Shown piece by piece: positions 15,603-22,375 of a DNA stretch of 22,375 nucleotides. Position 1 is the first letter of the stretch. Every line of letters starts with the position of its first letter. The stretch comes from Atribacteria bacterium SCGC AAA255-G05 (GTDB lineage Bacteria; Atribacterota; Phoenicimicrobiia; Phoenicimicrobiales; Phoenicimicrobiaceae). Under the pieces are notes generated by a model. It made no database searches and had not been told where the DNA came from. It saw only the letters and a program-made list of their open reading frames with translations. A program made the translations under genes and the position numbers. The stretch lies in assembly GCA_000405605.1 (NCBI GenBank), contig ASPA01000036.1, positions 1 to 22,375 on the forward strand. The letters are read 5' to 3'.

Positions 15603-16328
15603 ATGAAAATTCAATGGCTTGGCCATTCAGCTTTTAAGATAGTTAGCGATCAAGGGGTTAATATCTATATAGACCCCTGGATAAAAGATAACCCGGTCTG
15701 CCCGATAACCTTAGAAGAGGCGAAGGATGCCGATATCGTCTGTGTAACTCACGGGCATGAGGACCATCTCGGTGATGCTATCGAGATAGTAAAGAAGAGT
15801 GGAGCAAAACTAATATGCTCTCCGGAGATAGGTAATTATGCGACCTTACATGGAATACCATATGATGAGGGTTCTATACCGATTAATATTGGAGGGTGCA
15901 CTACCCATAAAGGGATTACCATCCATGCAACTCCTTCCGTCCATGTCTCTGCCCTTTATGGGGAGGAGTGGTTCAAGAATAAGGTGATGCTCCCCAATGG
16001 TAGTTCTATGGGATTTGTCATAGTGACTGAGGACGGTCATAGAGTTTTTCATGCCGGAGATACGGGGCTAACCTATGATCTGAAACTGGTTGGAGAGATT
16101 TATAACCCAGATGTAGCCCTATTACCTATAGGAGGTCGTTATACGATGACACCAGAGCTGGCTGCCCGTGCTGCAGCCTGGGTCGGTGCTCCTAGGGTTA
16201 TTCCTATGCATTACAATACCTTTCCCTCTAACCAGCAGGACCCTCAAAGGTATTTGGAGCTTATAAATAACCTGACTAGTGGTATAGATGTTGTAGTTTT
16301 AAAACCAGGTGAAATGTTAACTGTATAA
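15603..16328 (+). CDS. UPF0173-type metallo-beta-lactamase-fold hydrolase
   Basis: 241 residues from the ATG at 15603 (start of conserved MKIQWLGHSAFKI). A longer reading from TTG 15588 overlaps GGTGGTG, which is better read as the ribosome site. Metal ligands are plain: HGHEDH at 50-55, H114 or nearby in SVHVSALYG, Asp in HAGDTGLTYD, and His in PMHYNTFP. The family is related to the L-ascorbate-6-phosphate lactonase UlaG; most members are uncharacterised. Hydrolysis of a lactone or ester made by the neighbouring dehydrogenases is a reasonable guess, not shown. It is the last gene before a terminator-like hairpin. Confidence 0.88.
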   Translation: MKIQWLGHSAFKIVSDQGVNIYIDPWIKDNPVCPITLEEAKDADIVCVTHGHEDHLGDAIEIVKKSGAKLICSPEIGNYATLHGIPYDEGSIPINIGGCTTHKGITIHATPSVHVSALYGEEWFKNKVMLPNGSSMGFVIVTEDGHRVFHAGDTGLTYDLKLVGEIYNPDVALLPIGGRYTMTPELAARAAAWVGAPRVIPMHYNTFPSNQQDPQRYLELINNLTSGIDVVVLKPGEMLTV

Positions 16329-16355
16329 AAACTATATTATGTAGTACTGCAAAGA

Positions 16356-16398
16356 GGGTCCGCATATATGAACAATTATTAAATATATGTCCCTTTTT
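16356..16398 (+). terminator. Terminator-like hairpin after the UPF0173 gene
   Basis: CATATAT (16363-16369) pairs with ATATATG (16383-16389), extended outside by GGG/CCC with small bulges, and is followed immediately by T5. It sits 28 bp after the hydrolase stop and would close the importer-to-hydrolase transcription group. Confidence 0.55.
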
Positions 16399-16464
16399 GT
16401 AATGATTCTTTATTTAAATTTTATAATTAAAATAGAGTAGATATATCTTGATAAGAAGAGATTA

Positions 16465-17175
16465 GTGAAAATATTATTATTTATAACAATGTTTTTCGGA
16501 AGTATCATTCAAGGCGCCACTGGTCTAGGATTTGCTATTTTTTCTATGCCAATATTAACATTAATTTTGCCTATTAGAATAGCTACATTAGTAGTATTAT
16601 TATCAGCATTTATAATGGTCTTATGGATATTTTATCGAATGAGGGATTATGTAATTGTTAAGTTAGTGTCTTTTACAGTAATAGGTGAATTAATCGGTAG
16701 AAGTATTGGCATATATTCTTTAATGAATCTTGGCACAAGCATTTTGAAAAATATATTAGGCGTAACACTTATTATATTTTCTCTATATTTCACATTCTAT
16801 TATAATAAGATTAGAATAAATATTTCCGCAAAAAATTCTTTTATAGTGGGAATTATTAGTGGGATTTTTGGAGGAATGTTTAATATTGGAGGACCACCAA
16901 AGGCAATCTATTTCTTTGCTGCCACTTCTAATAAGATGGAATATCAAGGATGTTTGCAGGCTACAAATGTTATAACAACAATTTACTCTATCTTTTTACA
17001 TTTAACTTATGGGAATATAGATCTAAAAATATTACAACTATCGATACTAGGTATGATTGCTGTATTAATGGGAACTCCAATTGGGTTAAAAATCTTTAAA
17101 GAGATAAACAAAAGTTTATTAAGTAAGTTTATTTCATTTTTAATGATTATTATGGGAGTAATGTTAATAATTTAA
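16465..17175 (+). CDS. TauE/SafE-family sulfite/anion exporter
   Basis: 236-residue polytopic membrane protein, slightly short for the family. It shows the TauE/SafE half-repeat: GSIIQGATGLGFAIFSMPIL near residues 12-31 and IISGIFGGMFNIGGPPKAIYFF near the middle, with about eight hydrophobic segments in all. Members export sulfite, sulfoacetate or related organosulfur anions, often beside sulfonate-degradation genes. GTG start, with the weak ribosome site AAGAAGAG 4 bases upstream. It follows the sulfur-type trio after a terminator, and a second TauE/SafE gene lies at 20808. The substrate is not determinable; other small anions are possible. Confidence 0.85.
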   Translation: MKILLFITMFFGSIIQGATGLGFAIFSMPILTLILPIRIATLVVLLSAFIMVLWIFYRMRDYVIVKLVSFTVIGELIGRSIGIYSLMNLGTSILKNILGVTLIIFSLYFTFYYNKIRINISAKNSFIVGIISGIFGGMFNIGGPPKAIYFFAATSNKMEYQGCLQATNVITTIYSIFLHLTYGNIDLKILQLSILGMIAVLMGTPIGLKIFKEINKSLLSKFISFLMIIMGVMLII

Positions 17176-17247
17176 TAGGTAGAAATATAAATCTGATGGG
17201 TGTGTTCCTGAATTAATATAAACTATTTTAATGGAGGAAAAATAATT

Positions 17248-17626
17248 TTGTAAAAATTTAATTTAGAGAGGAAAGTAGCGATTATCATAGGTTGTTCACG
17301 TCCTAATAGTTTAGGATACGGTATGGCAGAAGGATTAGCGGAAGCAGGAGTAGACATAGTTGGTGTATGACCGAGTGGTATGTCAGCTACTAAAAAAAGG
17401 ATAGAGTCAATTAGCCGTTCTTTTTTAGGTATAAATACTAATTTAAAATCCACAGAATCAATAAATGACATTATTAATATTACTATTGATAATTTTTAAA
17501 ATTAATATATTGGTAAACAATTTCAGTATTATAAGACGTAACCCTGCTATAGATTTTACTGAAGAAGACTGGGATGATGTAATCGATATAAATTTGAAAA
17601 ATATGTTCTTTTTATTACAAGCTGTC
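17248..17626 (+). pseudogene. kduD: Remnant of 2-deoxy-D-gluconate 3-dehydrogenase / KduD-type SDR
   Basis: The N-terminal half of a KduD-like SDR is recognisable: FNLERKVAIIIGC, GYGMAEGLAEAGVDIVGV, then KINILVNNFSIIRRNPAIDF and EEDWDDVIDINLKN. It is dead. The presumed start is TTG followed at once by TAA (17251). A TGA interrupts at 17368-17370. A one-base shift near 17493-17498 changes frame. Homology stops at about 17626 after LLQAV, half-way through the usual 250-residue protein. KduD makes KDG from a diketo sugar acid, so the gene once fed the same kdgK-eda route. A ribosome site GGAGG (17234-17238) survives. The sequence after 17626 is unrelated, indicating a deletion or insertion junction. 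Confidence 0.8.
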
Positions 17627-17679
17627 CCGAGTTTGACACTTGCAACCGATTTTTAGCCATTTAACCCCCTTAAACCATT

Positions 17680-17747
17680 ACAAAATAAGCATTTTGTTTT
17701 TTAGCCTTAGAATTTGTAGTGCAACAAATAACAATATTTGTTTTTAT
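17680..17747 (+). terminator. Two tandem hairpins with T-runs
   Basis: ACAAAAT-AAGC-ATTTTGT (17680-17697) is followed by a T-run. AACAAATA-ACAA-TATTTGTT (17723-17742) is followed by TTTAT. Both stems are perfect but AT-rich and therefore weak. They lie between the kduD remnant and the next transporter and may terminate read-through. Confidence 0.45.
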
Positions 17748-17796
17748 AGCAATTGATAATACAAATATATAAAATAATAGTTAGAGAGGAAAATAA

Positions 17797-19423
17797 ATGA
17801 ATCAAGAATTGCCTACTAAAAATTACAATAAACTTCGTATGGATAGTAAGATGCTCTGGTTGCTTATAGGAACTGCCATCTTTGCCTTTATAGCTTTTGT
17901 TCTTCCTGTTCCTGAAAGTTTAAAAAAAAGTTGTACAAGAATATGGTTTTGCCGATAATATGATAAGAACAGGGGTAGCCAGTAGTATTTCTCAAGCCGC
18001 CTGGAAGGCAAAGTTAATTTTAGGAATAATTCCTATGGCTACCATATTTTTTTCTACCGAAGCGCTGCCTATCGGCATAGTCGGTATCCTTATGCCTTTT
18101 CTGGCTTACTTTTTTTACTTGCTTCCCAAGGCAGAGATAGGTAAAACCTTCTGTGGTGATGCCCCTCTTTTCCTTTTAGGTGTTTTGGCTATGGGGGTGG
18201 TAGTAACCGAAGTTGGATTACATAAACGTTTAGCCAGTTGGATTTTAGGATGGGTAAAAGGATTTAAATTCCCTCTTTTCGTAATTGCTATCTCTATGTC
18301 TATCTTAGGTTCATTCGTATCTGCTCATGCTATTGCCGCCTTTATGACTCCGGTTATGGTTATTATCTACGTCGGGGCTCTAAAAGGGGCAAATGATAAA
18401 GGATTACAGATAAAAGAAGATCCTCACCTGGCCAAACTACTTCTTCTCACCCTTTGTTTTGCTCTTAACGTAGGTGGAGTTGGCTCACCGGCAGCAGGTG
18501 GACGTAATGCTATTATGATGGGATTTTTTGATAATTATAATGTGTCTATGAGTTTTACCCAATGGATGGCCTATGGAATGCCCCTGGTTCCTATATTAGC
18601 TGTAGTAGTAGTTATTTATCTACTTTTTATGTTTCGTAAGACCAAGATAAAAGATTTAACTCCCGGGCTGGAAGCCATTAAAGAAGAAAACAGACTTATG
18701 GGAGCGATGAAGTTTAATGAAATATTAATTTTACTGATGATGTTATCTATCCTCTTCCTGTGGATAACCAAGAGCAAGACTTTAGGGTTAGGTGGACCTG
18801 CCTTACTTGCTCTAATAATCCCAGTTGTATTTAGAGTAGTAGATTGGAAGAAGATTTTGACCAACATATCTTGGAATGCCTGGTTTATGTATTGTGGAGC
18901 ACTTACTATGGGAGCTTTACTACAAAATAGCGGAGCTGCCCTTTGGTTGGCCAAATTCTTTTTAAACGGAATCCAATCCTTAGGAGTAGATGGGGAGATG
19001 CCTTTACTGGTGGGAGCTAGTCTTTTTTCTGGGATTATGACTAATTTTATGAGTGATGCTGCTACTACCTCCCTCTTAGGTCCGATTACTATTCCTATGG
19101 GCATTCTCTCCGGTGGGGCAGGAGAACCCTGGGCAGTCGGATTAGCTACTGCTTTTGCTACCTCCTTTGCCCATTTTCTTATTGTCGGCACTCCAAATAA
19201 TGCTATCGTTTATGCCCTTAGTACTTATCCGGGAACCAACAAAAGAATCATTCACCCTATCGATTTTGTAAAATATGGATTTATCCTGTGGATTTTTTGT
19301 ATGCTCATTTTATGGCTTGTTGGTTTTCTATTCATATATAAAGTTGTTGGTTTTCCTCCTGGTATTACCGAATCAGCTAAAGCGGTTCTCGAAGCAACTA
19401 GGAATGGAGTAGTTCTACTTTAA
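17797..19423 (+). pseudogene. DASS/SLC13-family anion transporter, frameshifted at an A8 run
   Basis: Sodium- or proton-coupled carrier of the divalent-anion family (dicarboxylates, sulfate or similar), with many membrane helices. The N-terminal part, ATG 17797 with ribosome site GAGAGGAAA, encodes residues up to PVPESLKK and its first helix. It then stops at 17956 because the A-run at 17922-17929 has eight As. Removing one A gives PESLKKVVQEYGFADNMIRTGVAS, joining smoothly to the long reading frame that continues to 19423 (541 residues in total). The downstream frame has an ATG at 17960 but no ribosome site. Two half-site motifs are intact: NVGGVGSPAAGGRNAIM and IVGTPNNAIVYA. It may be a true mutation, an assembly error in a homopolymer, or slippage-rescued expression. 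Confidence 0.82.
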
Positions 19424-19509
19424 TTTAATAAGGCCTATTTAAGAATTTTGATACGCTTTTTCTTATTATTAGTTAAATAAAATACTTGTTTTTATAAGGG
19501 GAACTTAGT

Positions 19510-19539
19510 ATGAAAAGAGGGAAAATTACTGGGCGGTAA
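19510..19539 (+). other. Nine-codon leader ORF or relic N-terminus in front of the MOT1 gene
   Basis: ATG at 19510 follows an AAGGGGAAC ribosome site and encodes MKRGKITGR before TAA at 19537. It is in the same frame as the transporter ATG at 19543, which itself has only a weak ribosome site. It is either a short leader peptide or the true gene start cut by a stop codon. Confidence 0.35.
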
Positions 19540-19542
19540 ATT

Positions 19543-20655
19543 ATGAAAAACGAAAATAGAATTGATAAGTGGCCAGACTTTAGATTTAATCTGGAAGAAA
19601 TAGCTGGTGCTATAGGAGATTATGGAACACTATTTCCCATAGTTCTGGGAGTAGCTTTTGTTTCAAACCTTAATTTGGGACATATACTGTTATTTTTTAG
19701 CGTGTGGTATATTATAACCGGCTTATATTATAAGATGCCTATGCCAGTCGAACCGATGAAGGTAATCGGCGCAATAGTTATCGCAGGCGGTTTGAGTAAG
19801 GAAGAGATTACTGCTTCAGGAATGATTTTAGGGAGTCTTTTTTTAATTCTAGGATTTTGCAAAGAAATGAATTTTATTCAAGAAAAAGTTCCCTCTAGTG
19901 TTATTAGAGGTATTCAAATGGGTTTAGCCTTAATTTTATTCAAGACCTCGATTAACTTTATCCTAAAGGATAGTGTTATCTCTGTCATTTGTATCACCAT
20001 TATTATTCTATTTTATATAGCTAATAAATTTATTCACCTGACAGATATTTCCGCAATAGTGGTTATATTAATCGGAATAGTGATAGGCTTACAAAAATTC
20101 GGCATTCCCCAGATAAGAATTTTGCCATTACCAACTTTAATTATTCCAGGAATCCAGGATTTTTTAAAAGGCGGATGGCTATTAGCAATTTCTCAAGCAC
20201 CGCTGACTGTAACTAATGCCATACTTTCCACTTAATTATTGATGCAAGATCTTATCCATAGAGAAGTTGAACCTGATAAATTGTCAATTAGTATTGGACT
20301 TATGAATCTTACCTCTGTTCCTTTTGGAGGATTCCCCATGTGTCATGGCGCTGGTGGTCTTGCTGCCCAATACAGGTTTGGGGCAAGAACTGGTGGGTCG
20401 AATATTATTAGTGGTATAATACTCCTACCTATCGCCCTATTTTTTGCCAGTCCAGAATTCGTTGCCATTATTCCTCTTGGTGTTTTTGGTGCATTATTAG
20501 TCTTTGTGGCTATTGAATTAGGGAAGCATAGTTTTAAAACTGTAACCATCACCATCGCAATTTTAGCCCTAATAACTAATATGACTATTGCTTTCATTGT
20601 AGGGATGGCATTAGCATATTCGTTAGCAAAAATAACTAAACGTCCGCTAAATTGA
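19543..20655 (+). pseudogene. MOT1-type molybdate/sulfate transporter with in-frame TAA
   Basis: About 370 codons of a SulP-related MOT1/MFS_MOT1 permease: FNLEEIAGAIGDYGTLFPIV and MPVEPMKVIGAI in the first half, SQAPLTVTNAIL then FGGFPMCHGAGGLAAQYRFG and GARTGGSNIISG in the second, with about ten hydrophobic segments. Both halves lie in one frame, but codon 231 is TAA (20233-20235), in the middle of a conserved helix (NAILST-stop-LLMQDLI). A single substitution, for example TCA to TAA, would explain it. Reinitiation at TTG 20239 or ATG 20242 would give only the C-terminal third. Likely a recently inactivated transporter for molybdate or sulfate, or a sequence error. It is 119 bp after the DASS gene. 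Confidence 0.82.
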
Positions 20656-20807
20656 TTTAATAGATTGTTTACGTAGTATTTTTAATTTGTTAGAATTTTT
20701 AATACTAATCGAAATGATTAAATTTTCTTTCGAAACCTACGAAATAATTTGAACTTCTTCCTTAATTTTTCTATAATTAAGATTACCAAAATAAAAGGAT
20801 TGTTTAA

Positions 20808-21704
20808 ATGATTAATTGTATAGGTCTTATTGGAACAGGTTTTGTTATTGGTATACTCTCTGGTCTATTCGGAGTAGGAGGAGGATTTCTTTTGGTGCCT
20901 TTGTTAAATGTGGTTTTTAACATTCCATATAATATTGCTATAGGGAGTAGCCTTCTTCAAATGGTGGGAACTTCTACTGCTTCAACTTTGAAACACAAAG
21001 GTTACGGCCATATAGATTATAAACTGGCTGGATTTATCTTGATGGGTTCGATAATAGGTGTAGAATTAGGGGCACGAGTCTTGATGCGGCTAAAAAGCCT
21101 TGGTACTATTATCATTAATGCCTCTACCATAAGTATAATGGATTTTTGGATAAACATCATCTATATAATTCTTCTTTCTTTAGTGGGAATTTCTATGTTT
21201 CTTGAAAGTAAAAAAGCGAAAAAAAGAGAACCTCGAGGAGGAGTAGTAGATACTATTTTCTCTCAAAAAATTCAAAATATCACGATTCCACCACTTACTT
21301 CCTTGCCTATCTCAAAGGTAAAATCTATTTCTATCTGGAATTTAATTTGTTTAGGATTTGTAGCAGGAATATTTTCCGGACTTTTAGGAATAGGAGGAGC
21401 TTTTATTATGAATCCTGCTTTAATTTACTTAATAGGAATACCAACAAGTATAGCTATAGGTACGAGTCTTTTTCAAACTATTTTTGTTTCAGGATATGGA
21501 GCTATAACCCATTTATTAAAAGGGAATATAGATTTTAGATTAGTAGGTTGTATTTTGACTGGTTCTTTGGTTGGTTCTCAGTTAGGAGCAATACTCAATA
21601 AGAAACTAAGAGGAGCTCATATAAGATACTATTTTTCCTTGCTAATTTTTTTTGCAGCAGGAATTATTCTAATTAAATTCTTTTTTAGTATAAATTGTTT
21701 ATAA
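20808..21704 (+). CDS. TauE/SafE-family exporter, internally duplicated
   Basis: 298-residue membrane protein made of two related halves. GFVIGILSGLFGVGGGFLLV with the later GHIDYKLAGFILMGSIIG (residues about 10-90) matches GFVAGIFSGLLGIGGAFIMN with NIDFRLVGCILTGSLVG (about 180-260). A charged loop (ESKKAKKREPRGG) joins them. This is the classical TauE/SafE architecture, and the frame is intact, unlike the two genes before it. Export of sulfite or organosulfur anions is the best-known role; the substrate here is not proven. ATG start with a poor ribosome site (AAAAGGATTG). It is a distant paralog of the protein at 16465. Confidence 0.88.
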   Translation: MINCIGLIGTGFVIGILSGLFGVGGGFLLVPLLNVVFNIPYNIAIGSSLLQMVGTSTASTLKHKGYGHIDYKLAGFILMGSIIGVELGARVLMRLKSLGTIIINASTISIMDFWINIIYIILLSLVGISMFLESKKAKKREPRGGVVDTIFSQKIQNITIPPLTSLPISKVKSISIWNLICLGFVAGIFSGLLGIGGAFIMNPALIYLIGIPTSIAIGTSLFQTIFVSGYGAITHLLKGNIDFRLVGCILTGSLVGSQLGAILNKKLRGAHIRYYFSLLIFFAAGIILIKFFFSINCL

Positions 21705-21752
21705 TTAAAGTTGAAGAGTATTTTTACTATTGAACATATTTGTTTAATAATA

Positions 21753-21826
21753 ATTGCCAGGAAATGAATATAAACGTTAAAAAAAGAGATAGTAAATATA
21801 TAGAATGAAATAATATTCCTGGCAAT
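21753..21826. repeat. 74-bp element with 11-bp terminal inverted repeats
   Basis: ATTGCCAGGAA at 21753-21763 is the exact reverse complement of TTCCTGGCAAT at 21816-21826, with 52 AT-rich bases between. It lies in the 294-bp gap between the second TauE gene and the ABC ATPase. It could be a small non-autonomous mobile element or a hairpin at the end of the TauE transcript. There is no coding content. Confidence 0.5.
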
Positions 21827-21933
21827 ACGATCATTTTTGGTCATATGTGCTGTTCTTCTTCCTATTTTGAATATTGTGGTTGTTAATATTCTATAGAAAA
21901 GATCACATGCATGAACAGTTTATTTTAAGTCAA

Positions 21934-21963
21934 AGTGTAAACACTACTCGAAAATAGTATAAT
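21934..21963 (+). promoter_or_regulatory. Promoter with operator-like palindrome, ABC ATPase
   Basis: A consensus TATAAT lies at 21958-21963, 35 bp before the ATG. The -35 region is poor (around GTGTAA, 17 bp upstream) and is covered by a palindrome AGTGT-AA-ACACT (21934-21945), as if an activator or repressor acts there. The AAAGTGTAA core is shared with the direct repeats at 6320-6379. Confidence 0.5.
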
Positions 21964-21998
21964 CAAAGTAAAGCAATAAAAAAAGGGGAGGAATTAAA

Positions 21999-22375
21999 AT
22001 GGCAAACGTAATCTTAAAGAATCTTACTAAAAAATTTAAAGAGGTAACCGCGGTAGATAATGTAAACATAGAAATAAAGGATAAGGAATTTGCAGTCTTG
22101 GTCGGTCCATCTGGTTGTGGGAAGACTACGACCTTGCGGGCAATTGCTGGTTTAGAAGAAGCAACTTCCGGAGAAATCTATATCGGCGATAGGTTGGTAA
22201 ATGATGTCCAGCCTAAAGATAGAGATATTGCTATGGTATTTCAAAACTACGCTCTTTATCCCCATATGGACGTTTACAATAATATGGCTTTTGGTCTTAA
22301 ATTGCGGAAATTTCCCAAGAAAGAAATAGACCAAAGAGTGCAGGAAGCAGCCGATATTTTAGGGATAGAAAACTT
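21999..22375 (+). CDS. Sugar ABC transporter ATPase, UgpC/MsmX/MalK type (3' truncated)
   Basis: The first 125 codons of a nucleotide-binding subunit; the gene runs off the right edge (family length about 360-370). Walker A is GPSGCGKTT from residue 36. The A-loop region precedes it, and the Q-loop is MVFQNYALYPHM (Q82). RDIAMVFQNYALYPH and NNMAFGLKLR are characteristic of the carbohydrate-importer subfamily whose ATPases serve several importers. It has a ribosome site GGGGAGG and its own promoter. The importer at 9999-13189 lacks an ATPase gene, so this protein may energise it. Walker B and signature motifs are beyond the window. Confidence 0.93.
   Translation, partial: MANVILKNLTKKFKEVTAVDNVNIEIKDKEFAVLVGPSGCGKTTTLRAIAGLEEATSGEIYIGDRLVNDVQPKDRDIAMVFQNYALYPHMDVYNNMAFGLKLRKFPKKEIDQRVQEAADILGIEN

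Noticed and set aside
18616..19191. 191-codon minus-strand open frame opposite the DASS transporter
   Set aside because: Shadow of a hydrophobic membrane-protein gene whose sense-strand motifs are clear; the antisense protein has no family resemblance.
20233..20235. Recoding of the internal stop as selenocysteine
   Set aside because: The codon is TAA, not TGA, and no selenocysteine insertion hairpin is apparent; a nonsense mutation is simpler.
1..22375. CRISPR arrays, rRNA or tRNA genes, integrases or transposases
   Set aside because: I saw no regularly spaced repeats of CRISPR length, no tRNA-like cloverleaf or rRNA sequence, and no reading frame with integrase or transposase motifs.

Overview
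The window is a gene-dense, low-GC stretch of bacterial DNA with every recognisable gene on the + strand. It looks like an anaerobic, probably diderm sugar fermenter. The first three genes closely match, from memory, the Thermotoga maritima inositol-catabolism proteins IolM, IolN and IolO (TM0412, TM0413, TM0416). The sugar-binding protein has an ordinary signal peptide with no lipobox cysteine, unlike most Firmicute ones. Atribacterota- or Thermotogota-like origin fits, but the sequence alone does not settle the phylum.

Layout. (1) 1-3033: iolM (cut by the left edge), iolN and iolO, which convert scyllo-inosose through a diketo-inositol and 5-keto-L-gluconate to D-tagaturonate. The iolN-iolO gap holds two palindromic repeats. 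(2) 3094-6130: an IclR-family regulator under a strong promoter with two palindromes, then a KDPG aldolase with an extra C-terminal domain (eda) and 2-keto-3-deoxygluconate kinase (kdgK), the bottom of the same route. The linking enzymes, tagaturonate reductase and altronate dehydratase, are not recognisable here. (3) 6131-9890: a structured, repeat-bearing intergenic region, two paralogous Gfo/Idh/MocA oxidoreductases, an SDR dehydrogenase and a small ABM-fold protein. (4) 9905-16398: a promoter and operator-like palindrome, then a CUT1 sugar ABC importer (binding protein, large intercistronic hairpin, two permeases). It is followed by an unusual trio: a CysD/PAPS-reductase-like PP-loop protein, a six-repeat arylsulfotransferase-like beta-propeller without signal peptide, and a UPF0173 metallo-beta-lactamase-fold hydrolase. 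A terminator-like hairpin closes the group. (5) 16465-21704: a transporter island with two TauE/SafE proteins, a DASS/SLC13 carrier split by a one-base shift in an A8 run, a MOT1-type molybdate/sulfate transporter interrupted by an in-frame TAA, and a decayed kduD remnant. (6) 21999-end: the start of a UgpC/MsmX-type ABC ATPase that could energise the importer.

Together the genes describe uptake and oxidation of a cyclitol or sugar acid that drains into 2-keto-3-deoxygluconate and the Entner-Doudoroff aldolase. The most interesting part is the importer-linked sulfur-type trio beside anion exporters. It suggests, by inference only, that a sulfated or sulfonated cyclitol/sugar is handled here.
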